A DNA stretch of 6,344 nt from Bacteroidetes bacterium UBA1860 (GTDB lineage Bacteria > Bacteroidota > Rhodothermia > Balneolales > Balneolaceae): assembly GCA_002338335.1 (NCBI GenBank), contig DDIC01000029.1, positions 1 to 6,344 of the forward strand. Reading direction: 5' to 3'. Every line of letters starts with the position of its first letter. Within the stretch, counting starts at the first letter, position 1. A program made the translations under genes and the position numbers. Shown piece by piece: positions 1-5,476 of this stretch. Below the pieces are notes generated by a model. That model was not told where the DNA came from and did not search any database. It worked only from the letters and a program-made list of their open reading frames with translations.

Positions 1-5
1 AGGTA

Positions 6-61
6 AACTGACTTTGTAAAATAATCAATCCTGAGTCAGTTCAAACGCCTTTATAAAAGGC
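6..61. repeat. Two short inverted repeats downstream of the thioredoxin-like gene
   Basis: Two perfect inverted repeats lie side by side. AACTGACT at 6-13 pairs with AGTCAGTT at 34-41 across a 20-bp spacer. GCCTTT at 47-52 pairs with AAAGGC at 56-61 across a 3-bp loop and touches the stop codon of the minus-strand gene that ends at 61. They could form weak hairpins at the 3' end of that transcript, but no clean run of T follows on the minus strand, so calling a terminator would be a guess. Nothing else is visible in positions 1-60. Confidence 0.3.
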
Positions 62-537
62 TAAGAGCTTTGGCTCAACCTGTATTGACGAAGTAATTGA
101 CTGAATTCTAAGGCGGACAAAAACCCACGTTTACGATCCAAGACCTGACCTTCCGGTGTCATGATCACAGTATAGGGGTAGGCACTTACACCCATTTCTT
201 GGGCGAACTGGCTTGATGGAATCGTTTCACCTTTCCATACGAGTGGATTGTCGCTGTTCCCATCAATACGGACGGGAACATAGGATTGCTCAATAATGGC
301 CTTCACCGCAGGAGATGGATATACCGTCTCTTCCATTTCACGACAAAACTTACACCCAACCTCATAAATATCGAGTAGAAGCAGCTTATTGTCTTGCTGG
401 GCAAGCTCAAAAGCCTCTTCAAAGGATACCCAATCGGTAAGTCCCTCAGTGTTCGTTGGGGCAGCCTCTTGAATGGCAAACCAACCAGCGATCAACAAAA
501 AACTTAAAAGCGCACCAAGTGCAAGCTTACGGGTCAT
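61..537 (-). CDS. Exported or membrane-anchored thioredoxin-fold protein (CKFC active site)
   Basis: A 158-residue protein. Residues 1-22 are a basic start (TRK) followed by a hydrophobic stretch, which reads as a signal peptide or single membrane anchor; there is no lipobox cysteine. The rest matches a thioredoxin-like domain of the Thioredoxin_7/DUF255-related type: strand KLLLLDIY (51-58), redox motif C62-K-F-C65, and a likely cis-proline P121 in the stretch VSAYPYTVIM (residues 117-126), where a Tyr replaces the usual Thr after the proline. Such proteins exchange or reduce disulfides outside the cytoplasm, often for cytochrome c maturation or sulfur metabolism; the substrate here cannot be read from sequence. 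It starts at an ATG (537) with no Shine-Dalgarno. It is divergent from the HTH gene at 800 and may share its control region. The fold call is firm, the partner is unknown. Confidence 0.85.
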   Translation of the reverse strand: MTRKLALGALLSFLLIAGWFAIQEAAPTNTEGLTDWVSFEEAFELAQQDNKLLLLDIYEVGCKFCREMEETVYPSPAVKAIIEQSYVPVRIDGNSDNPLVWKGETIPSSQFAQEMGVSAYPYTVIMTPEGQVLDRKRGFLSALEFSQLLRQYRLSQSS

Positions 538-668
538 AGATATAATCAGTCTAGAATCGTCTAACGAAATCTCAAAATAACTGAAACAGGAGCCATTCGG
601 AAGAAAATCGAAGGCGGAATTGCCAAGAAGGGAAAGACTTGTAAGCCTTTTTGAGCAGTCAATTACTA

Positions 669-700
669 CAAATATAGGAGGGTTTGCCTCGGGAAGAAAA
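669..700 (-). promoter_or_regulatory. Possible Bacteroidota-type promoter for the thioredoxin-like gene
   Basis: On the minus strand TATATTTG (669-676) fits the Bacteroidota -7 consensus TAnnTTTG. Twenty bases further upstream lies a T-run, TTTT, where TTTG is expected. It would give a leader of about 125 nt before the ATG at 537. A match to a six-base consensus occurs by chance a few times in a window this size, so this is only a candidate. Confidence 0.2.
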
Positions 701-713
701 AGTAACTTCTATT

Positions 714-784
714 CATAATATATTATGTTAGTATTATGTGCATAATAGCATTATAATAGTAGGGTAATAGAAGCATAATAGCGA
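714..784. repeat. Operator-like array: six 11-bp AT-rich units plus a 14-bp palindrome
   Basis: Six consecutive units start at 719, 730, 741, 752, 763 and 774, exactly 11 bp apart. All share TA-W-TA at their positions 3-7. The last four carry the identical hexamer TAATAG (743, 754, 765, 776), and the first two read TATTAT. The 10-mer GCATAATAGC occurs exactly twice (740-749 and 773-782). The left edge is a perfect palindrome, CATAATATATTATG (714-727). TATTATG (732-738) and CATAATA (741-747) form another inverted pair around TG. The array ends 15 bp before the ATG of the HTH gene at 800. An 11-bp spacing puts the units on nearly the same face of the helix, as expected for cooperative binding of a protein to direct repeats. 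Autoregulation by the adjacent HTH protein, and possibly control of the divergent thioredoxin-like gene, is inferred. Confidence 0.75.
752..757 (+). promoter_or_regulatory. TATAAT -10-like element inside the repeat array
   Basis: A perfect TATAAT lies in the fourth repeat unit. If used as a -10 box, transcription would start near 764 and give a leader of about 35 nt before the HTH start at 800. No convincing -35 box is present 16-18 bp upstream. Because the repeat consensus itself resembles a -10 box, this may be only part of the array. If real, protein bound to the array would cover the promoter and repress it. Confidence 0.25.
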
Positions 785-799
785 TCATAAGCACTACCT

Positions 800-1279
800 A
801 TGCCAAAGAAAATTGGTCAATTAACACTCTTTTCTATCGATGATCTTCACACTTCACTAGGTGTGAGTAAAGTGACGCTACGCCATTATCTCCGATCAGG
901 AAAACTAAAAGGACGAAAACTAGGAGTCAGTTGGTATGTAACAGAAGGAGCTCTACGTGACTTTTTTGAAGAAACAGGATTCAGTGAAGGGGAGGGTCAG
1001 CAAAACGATGCACCGTCCTCTAAAGAAGCTCAATCGACGACGAGTTCATCCTCAAAAAAAGGCTCACAGAATGTCAAGCGCCGACAGTATGTTGTCCAAG
1101 GGTTGAATGACCTGGTCGCAGAGCAGGAAACGTGTGATTCTATTGACGAAACTCTTGAATGCCTTGATGCACAGCCCATTTTATCACTCTTTCAAGTGAC
1201 CATACTAGATGCTGATACAGGCAAAAGGCTTGAGATTCTCAAAGCCAAGGAGTTTATGGATCGATATGGGGGAGCGTAA
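800..1279 (+). CDS. Excisionase/MerR-like helix-turn-helix DNA-binding protein with unknown C-terminal domain
   Basis: A 159-residue protein in three parts. Residues 9-59 form a winged helix-turn-helix of the HTH_17/excisionase (MerR-like) type: LFSIDDLHTSLGVSKVTLR, then a KLKGRKLG wing, then WYVTEGALRDFF. Residues 60-92 are a low-complexity linker rich in Ser, Gln, Glu and Lys. Residues 93-159 are a small mixed alpha/beta domain I do not recognise. The family is widely used in transcription control and in phage or transposon excision; no integrase or recombinase lies nearby, so a transcription role is more likely. The ATG at 800 is chosen because it sits directly before the HTH domain and just after the repeat array. 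No Shine-Dalgarno is present. The 3' end overlaps the convergent NUDIX gene by 26 bp. The regulated genes are not known. Confidence 0.8.
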   Translation: MPKKIGQLTLFSIDDLHTSLGVSKVTLRHYLRSGKLKGRKLGVSWYVTEGALRDFFEETGFSEGEGQQNDAPSSKEAQSTTSSSSKKGSQNVKRRQYVVQGLNDLVAEQETCDSIDETLECLDAQPILSLFQVTILDADTGKRLEILKAKEFMDRYGGA

Positions 1280-1868
1280 AGGGCTCATTCTTTTGCCACC
1301 ACTGCCATGCGAGCGTGAGTGTTGACATCGTCTTCGCATCGGTTAAGTGCCCCTTGCGTACCGCTTGTACGGCTTCATGAAAGGGTGCTTTTGCGTGCAG
1401 TAAAAATTCATCCCCATCCAACGATTGTTGATTCCGCGTTAGCTCCCAGGCGCAATAGACATGAATGACTTCGTCTGAGTATCCTATCCCAGGATGAAAG
1501 GACCCACAATAGCCCCAAGATGCAGCAGTGTATCCCGTCTCCTCTTTTAACTCTCTTTTTGCTGTCACCTGTGGATCTTCACCGGCATCAATCTTCCCCG
1601 CCGGTACTTCAAGAAAGGTTTGGCGAAGAGGAATCCTATACTGTCGAACCATTTCAATCAATCCGTCTGGATGTACTGCAATAATGGCACACGCGCCTGG
1701 GTGAACAATCCACTCACGGGTGGACTCAGTGCCATTGGGCATGTGAGCAGTCTCCTTGACAACATGTAAAAGCTTGCCTTTATAAATCTCCTCTTGGCGA
1801 AGCACCTTCTCCTCAAGCTCATGATCTCGACGATCATCATCCCATGTCCACATTTTGGTATCTTCCAT
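1254..1868 (-). CDS. NUDIX hydrolase, ADP-ribose pyrophosphatase type
   Basis: A 204-residue cytoplasmic enzyme. The complete Nudix box GX5EX7REUXEEXGU runs from G91 to Y113, with E97, R105-E106 and E109-E110 as expected metal-binding and catalytic residues. Upstream are the typical strand ACAIIAV (59-65) and the VRQYRIPLRQTFLEVPAG stretch (74-91) that marks the ADP-ribose pyrophosphatase subfamily; a proline in FHPGIGYSDE (124-133) fits the same subfamily. The expected reaction is ADP-ribose to AMP plus ribose 5-phosphate, dependent on Mg2+, as a housekeeping clean-up of NAD turnover products; other nucleoside diphosphate sugars are possible. The start could be Met1 or Met6. The gene is divergent from pgsA, with only 31 bp between the annotated starts. 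Confidence 0.9.
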   Translation of the reverse strand: MEDTKMWTWDDDRRDHELEEKVLRQEEIYKGKLLHVVKETAHMPNGTESTREWIVHPGACAIIAVHPDGLIEMVRQYRIPLRQTFLEVPAGKIDAGEDPQVTAKRELKEETGYTAASWGYCGSFHPGIGYSDEVIHVYCAWELTRNQQSLDGDEFLLHAKAPFHEAVQAVRKGHLTDAKTMSTLTLAWQWWQKNEPFTLPHIDP

Positions 1869-1899
1869 CGGCTTGTTTCGTGTGTAAATCGACTAAGCG

Positions 1900-2523
1900 T
1901 TGAGGAATGGAGCTAGTGAGTCAAGCAAGACACATGACAGATCAAGCCTCTCAACGCAGACCCAAAATAGCAATCCTTTTTTGAAACAGAGCCTTCCAAA
2001 TCTATTATCGATACTGCGGATGATTGCAGTCGTACCCATTGCATGGGGACTTTGGGAGCATGGATCATCGCTGGAACGTCCACACAATTGGGTAACCGTG
2101 CTGATCGTTGTGGCTCTTGCAACCGATGCACTGGACGGCTGGATGGCACGCAGTAAAGGGCTCTCAACGGAGATGGGCAAAGTCTTAGACCCAGTAGCGG
2201 ATAAACTATTGCTACTTTCCTTGTTTGGGATGGCGCTCATTTGGGGAAAAATTCCATGGATATTGATGGGTCTCATGTTGTTGCGTGATGTCTTGATTGT
2301 GCTAATTGGTCTCAGAATTAAGGTCAAAACCGGCGTGACACCGCCCGCAAGATTCTTGGGCAAAGTGACCGCAATCATGCTGATCCTGACTTGGATTGTT
2401 GTCTACTATGCCCCAACGCAGGCTCTGCTTCATGAGAGCGCCATGATCGCAACAGTACTCTTTTTGGTCTTATCTTCCATAGATTATGGCCGATATGCCT
2501 ATCGCACCTTATCTAAAACGTAA
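1900..2523 (+). CDS. pgsA: CDP-diacylglycerol--glycerol-3-phosphate 3-phosphatidyltransferase
   Basis: An integral membrane enzyme that makes phosphatidylglycerophosphate from CDP-diacylglycerol and glycerol 3-phosphate, the committed step to phosphatidylglycerol and cardiolipin. The CDP-alcohol phosphatidyltransferase motif is complete: D76, D79-G80, A83-R84, G93, D97 and D101. About five to six hydrophobic segments are visible (roughly 35-53, 63-75, 103-140, 152-171, 181-195). Among CDP-alcohol transferases the LPNLLSILR start (32-40) and overall look favour PgsA over phosphatidylserine synthase. The reading frame begins at TTG 1900 after a stop at 1894. Residues 1-27 are polar and unlike the family, so TTG at 1981 (giving 180 residues, the usual length) may be the real start; that would also leave room for promoters between this gene and the divergent NUDIX gene. 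It is followed by ftsY after 18 bp, so probably co-transcribed. Confidence 0.9.
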   Translation: MRNGASESSKTHDRSSLSTQTQNSNPFLKQSLPNLLSILRMIAVVPIAWGLWEHGSSLERPHNWVTVLIVVALATDALDGWMARSKGLSTEMGKVLDPVADKLLLLSLFGMALIWGKIPWILMGLMLLRDVLIVLIGLRIKVKTGVTPPARFLGKVTAIMLILTWIVVYYAPTQALLHESAMIATVLFLVLSSIDYGRYAYRTLSKT

Positions 2524-2541
2524 ATAGACCATCCTATTCTT

Positions 2542-3417
2542 ATGGGCTTTTTTTCCTCCATTGGTAAATCATTACTTGGCAAATCAAAAGTTGATCCAGA
2601 GACTCTAGATGAATTAGAAGAGATTTTGGTAAGAAGCGATGTGGGCGTAAAAACAACACTTGCCTATATCGATCGCCTTGAGGCGCGTGTGGCCAAAGAA
2701 AAGTATAAGAGTGAAGAGCAACTACAGCGGATGATCCGTGAAGAGGCAGTCTCTTTGCTCAAAATGAACGACCCTGTGGCTCAAGGATGGACGGAGTCGT
2801 CGATTCCATCCCCGTATGTCGTGTTGATTGTGGGCGTGAATGGCGTAGGCAAAACTACAAGTATTGGTAAGCTTGCTCACCGGTACAAGCATCTGGGAAA
2901 AAAAGTCATGCTGGGAGCAGCCGATACCTTTCGAGCCGCGGCTGTCGACCAACTCAACATTTGGGCAGAACGAGCCGGCGTACCCATTGTTCAACAAGGT
3001 CAACATGCGGACCCAGCTGCTGTTGCCTTTGATACCGTGGAGTCTGGAATTGCCAAAGAGATGGATGTCATCCTCGTGGATACAGCAGGTCGACTTCACA
3101 ACAAAGGATCACTCATGGAGGAATTGGCCAAAATTAAACGGGTGATGGGAAAGGTATCTGAAGAATACCCCCATGATGTATGGCTCGTACTTGATGCCTC
3201 TACCGGTCAAAATGCCATAAACCAAGCCAAAGCATTTCAGGAGGTCGTCGATGTATCAGGCCTCATTTTAACGAAGTTAGATGGCACAGCAAAAGGCGGT
3301 ATCGTACTCGGAATAAGCCATGAGCTGCAATTACCCGTCCGTTACATTGGCACAGGAGAAGGCCTCGACGATCTCGCACCTTTTGATGCCGAGGCGTTTA
3401 TCTCCAAGATGATGTAG
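2542..3417 (+). CDS. ftsY: Signal recognition particle receptor FtsY
   Basis: A 291-residue SRP-family GTPase that docks ribosome-nascent chain-SRP complexes at the SecYEG translocon. The N-terminal residues 1-14 (MGFFSSIGKSLLGK) form a short amphipathic membrane-targeting helix. The N domain (about 15-75) is helical, and the long acidic A domain of E. coli FtsY is absent, as in many bacteria. The G domain shows G1 GVNGVGKTT (98-106), the I-box motif DTFRAAA (128-134), G3 DTAGR (180-184), G4 TKLD (244-247), TAKGG (249-253) and the closing GTGEGLDDLAPF (270-281). The latter and the lack of an M domain distinguish it from Ffh. All key residues are intact. It starts at ATG 2542 without a Shine-Dalgarno, 18 bp after pgsA, so the pair likely forms a membrane-biogenesis operon. 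Confidence 0.97.
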   Translation: MGFFSSIGKSLLGKSKVDPETLDELEEILVRSDVGVKTTLAYIDRLEARVAKEKYKSEEQLQRMIREEAVSLLKMNDPVAQGWTESSIPSPYVVLIVGVNGVGKTTSIGKLAHRYKHLGKKVMLGAADTFRAAAVDQLNIWAERAGVPIVQQGQHADPAAVAFDTVESGIAKEMDVILVDTAGRLHNKGSLMEELAKIKRVMGKVSEEYPHDVWLVLDASTGQNAINQAKAFQEVVDVSGLILTKLDGTAKGGIVLGISHELQLPVRYIGTGEGLDDLAPFDAEAFISKMM

Positions 3418-3455
3418 CGCGAACGGGCTGCTAACAGGCACAAACAGGCGCGACC

Positions 3456-3677
3456 TTAATTACGAGGCATCTGCTGCGTGCGCTCGATAAACGCTTGATT
3501 ATCTACAACTGGACGTTCATCGATATTGGCAAGCTCATTAGCAGAACCAAACAACAGCTGATCCAGTTCAGATGGAGTTTGCTGGGTCGAAGGGGCAAGC
3601 GTGGAGCAAGCCGTGATGCTTAGGCTAAGAAATAGACCCGCTGACAGACCAAATGTGGAAAAGGGTGAGGATTTCAT
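3456..3677 (-). CDS. Small lipoprotein of unknown function
   Basis: A 73-residue protein with a clear lipoprotein signal: start MKSSPF, hydrophobic core GLSAGLFLSLS (10-20), and lipobox I-T-A-C with the acylated cysteine at C24. The mature part is only about 50 residues, Gln/Pro/Ser-rich first (25-36), then a short polar helix-prone tail; it has no recognised domain. It should be anchored to the inner or outer membrane after signal peptidase II cleavage. It lies 49 bp downstream of scpA on the same strand and may be the last gene of that unit; it converges with ftsY, 38 bp away. The ATG at 3677 is the only start that keeps the signal peptide. The function is unknown. Confidence 0.7.
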   Translation of the reverse strand: MKSSPFSTFGLSAGLFLSLSITACSTLAPSTQQTPSELDQLLFGSANELANIDERPVVDNQAFIERTQQMPRN

Positions 3678-3726
3678 GAGGAGTTACTTTTTGAGTTATG
3701 TTTAATATCAAAGGCGTACGAGCAAC

Positions 3727-4485
3727 TTAGCCAGTGGTTTCCATCCCGACTAAATCTTCAATGGCAGAGAGCTCAAGCCAGAAATCCGTTGGATCATCCC
3801 CGTCATCGACAAGGAGCTTGATTTGTTGCTCTTTGATGAGCTCTAATGTAGCTAAAAAAGTGACCACGACTTCAAGTCGATCTCCCATCTGATGACAAAG
3901 ATCCACAAAAGATGTTTTCCCTTTTTTTTGCAAGGTGTCCAGCAAATAGGCTCCTTGTGATTCCACGGTGTAGGATATGACCTCCACCTCATGAACAATC
4001 CGAAGTTGCGATATATTCATGAGTACCCGTTTGTAAGCAGACATTAAATGGAATAATGTCACATCTTTGAGAATTTCCCCCGTCTCCTCGGGTGGACTAA
4101 TTCCCTCATCTGTTTCGCCGCGTGGGTGGTAAGTGGCTGCATCCTGCTCGAAATCTGAGAGCTTGACCCCAAGCTCTTTGTAACGTTTGTATTCAAGTAA
4201 TTGCTCAATCAGTTGTTGACGTGGGTCCTCAATCTCTTCGTCAGGATCATCCGATTCAGCTTTTGGCAACAACATCTTGGCCTTAATGGACATCAACATG
4301 CTTGCCATATACATAAATTCGCCCGCGATATCTAGGTCAAGCTCTTCCATGAGCGAGAGAGTCTCAAGGAATTGCGAGGTAATGTGGGCGATGGGAATAT
4401 CCTCTATCTCAATTTCATCTCGCTGTATAAAAAACAGCAGCAAATCGAGGGGCCCTTCAAATTGTTGAAGCTGTACTCGGAGCAT
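3727..4485 (-). CDS. scpA: Segregation and condensation protein A (kleisin ScpA)
   Basis: The kleisin subunit that bridges SMC heads and binds ScpB in the bacterial condensin, needed for chromosome compaction and origin segregation. From the start chosen here it is 252 residues. The family signature FEGPLDLLL is at residues 9-17, followed by the N-terminal helical domain that contacts the SMC neck (through MSIKAKMLLP, about residues 65-74), an acidic linker (DDPDEEIEDPRQQ), and a C-terminal winged helix (FLATLELIKEQQIKL) that binds the SMC cap. A longer reading frame to ATG 4527 exists, but its extra 14 codons are read from the T-arm and acceptor stem of the tRNA gene, so ATG 4485 is preferred; it also places the FEGPLDLL motif where the family has it. 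The tRNA 3' end is 17 bp upstream. The partners smc and scpB are not in this window. A short acidic tail after the winged helix is unremarkable. Confidence 0.95.
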   Translation of the reverse strand: MLRVQLQQFEGPLDLLLFFIQRDEIEIEDIPIAHITSQFLETLSLMEELDLDIAGEFMYMASMLMSIKAKMLLPKAESDDPDEEIEDPRQQLIEQLLEYKRYKELGVKLSDFEQDAATYHPRGETDEGISPPEETGEILKDVTLFHLMSAYKRVLMNISQLRIVHEVEVISYTVESQGAYLLDTLQKKGKTSFVDLCHQMGDRLEVVVTFLATLELIKEQQIKLLVDDGDDPTDFWLELSAIEDLVGMETTG

Positions 4486-4502
4486 AAATGTGCGGAGGGT
4501 TG

Positions 4503-4576
<74 letters not shown>

Positions 4577-4599
4577 ATCTACAAAAAGATACGCCAATC

Positions 4600-5367
4600 T
4601 TACTCTATCCCGAAATGGCTATTGTCGCGAAGCTCTTGGACAAAGATGCCAATGGTGTTGCGTACTTCAAACAGCTGAGCATGCATGGATGCATACTCTT
4701 GTGGGTCAAACAACCCAGACTTTTTCAAGATCTGAAGATTACGCAAGGCGTCATTGGCGGCTTCAAGCCCCTTTTTAGTATAGGCAATATTGGCACCAAT
4801 GAAGGACTCTTCGTACCCAAACGTGTAACCACCGGCTAGTTTGGCGCTCATCATTAAGCATTGATCAATAAACTCATGCGCAGGGATGATCGGCATGTGT
4901 TTTGGCAGTTTTTTGGCCCAGGTCATCGCACGAATTGTCATGTCTCGTGCGTCGCTGTACACTAGGAGCTGATCCATCGATCCTGAGGGACCTACAGAAT
5001 AGTCGTCAGACAGCGCTTTCCACTCTTCCCCAGCATGCTCGTCTTCGTCCAACTCTTCTTCATCGAGTGAGGCGTCAAATAGAAAATCGTCCTCGTCAAG
5101 CTCGTCGTCTAAATCGTCAAGTTCGTCTTCATCTTCGTCTGGGAAGTACGCTTCGTCGAGGAGCATTTCCTCTTCGATAAACGTATCTACAGCCTCAGAG
5201 ACTGTGTCGCTTTCATTAATAAGATGGAGCCAGCGTGGGTCACTTCCAACAGGATCTGACGTGATAAATTGGCGGAGCTGTGCGCTCTTCTCTTCGATGT
5301 CGTTTAGATGGGCTTCCCATTGATGTTCATTCCAACGGGAGTCGTGGTTGTGATCACCGTGATTCAT
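4600..5367 (-). CDS. Acidic protein with a C-terminal four-helix-bundle (S23/IVS-like) domain
   Basis: A 255-residue soluble protein with no signal peptide. Residues 1-65 are His/Glu/Asn-rich and helical. Residues 71-110 are extremely acidic (26 of 40 are Asp or Glu) and probably disordered. Residues 132-248 are helical and read like the four-helix-bundle family often annotated as S23 ribosomal protein or 23S rRNA intervening-sequence protein (TIGR02436-like): DQ plus SAKLAGGY (168-181), FIGANIAYTKKGLEAANDAL (189-208), LQILKKSGLFDPQEY (211-225), then a last helix ending VQELR. That similarity is judged by eye. The family is usually about 115-130 residues and stands alone; here it carries a long acidic N-terminal extension. 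Its biochemical role is unsettled; small pentameric bundles are known. No rRNA or intervening sequence is nearby. It lies between pnp and tRNA-Arg on the same strand. ATG 5367 has no Shine-Dalgarno. Confidence 0.7.
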   Translation of the reverse strand: MNHGDHNHDSRWNEHQWEAHLNDIEEKSAQLRQFITSDPVGSDPRWLHLINESDTVSEAVDTFIEEEMLLDEAYFPDEDEDELDDLDDELDEDDFLFDASLDEEELDEDEHAGEEWKALSDDYSVGPSGSMDQLLVYSDARDMTIRAMTWAKKLPKHMPIIPAHEFIDQCLMMSAKLAGGYTFGYEESFIGANIAYTKKGLEAANDALRNLQILKKSGLFDPQEYASMHAQLFEVRNTIGIFVQELRDNSHFGIE

Positions 5368-5452
5368 CGATTTCGATTGAACCTATGTTAGATTGCCAGT
5401 TATTACATATAACGACCTTTCAACGTTAGATGCAATTAACTTATTATAAACA

Positions 5453-5476
5453 AAAGGGGAGTGAATCACCACCTTT
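5453..5476 (-). terminator. Weak terminator-like hairpin at the end of the phosphorylase gene
   Basis: On the minus strand an AAAGG/CCTTT stem (5453-5457 with 5472-5476) encloses a GTG/CAC pair and spans the TGA stop codon, then the strand reads TTTTGTTT. It could end or slow transcripts of the phosphorylase gene before the next gene at 5367. The stem is short and interrupted, so confidence is low. The rest of 5368-5465 is AT-rich and contains TATAAT-like sequence on the minus strand, but no convincing promoter. Confidence 0.25.

Noticed and set aside
714..795. Repeat array as a CRISPR or an attachment site
   Set aside because: The units are 11 bp with no spacers, and there is no cas gene or integrase; an operator fits better.
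1893..2378. Long minus-strand open frame opposite pgsA
   Set aside because: It has no recognisable domain and lies opposite a complete pgsA with all catalytic residues; it is a shadow.
2722..3145. Open frames on both strands inside ftsY
   Set aside because: They overlap the conserved GTPase domain and show no domain of their own.
3418..3455. Terminator between ftsY and the lipoprotein gene
   Set aside because: Only a CGCG/CGCG pair and a direct repeat AACAGGC (3433 and 3443) are present, with no stable stem or T-run.
4600..5367. S23-like protein as evidence of an rRNA intervening sequence
   Set aside because: No rRNA sequence is present in the window.
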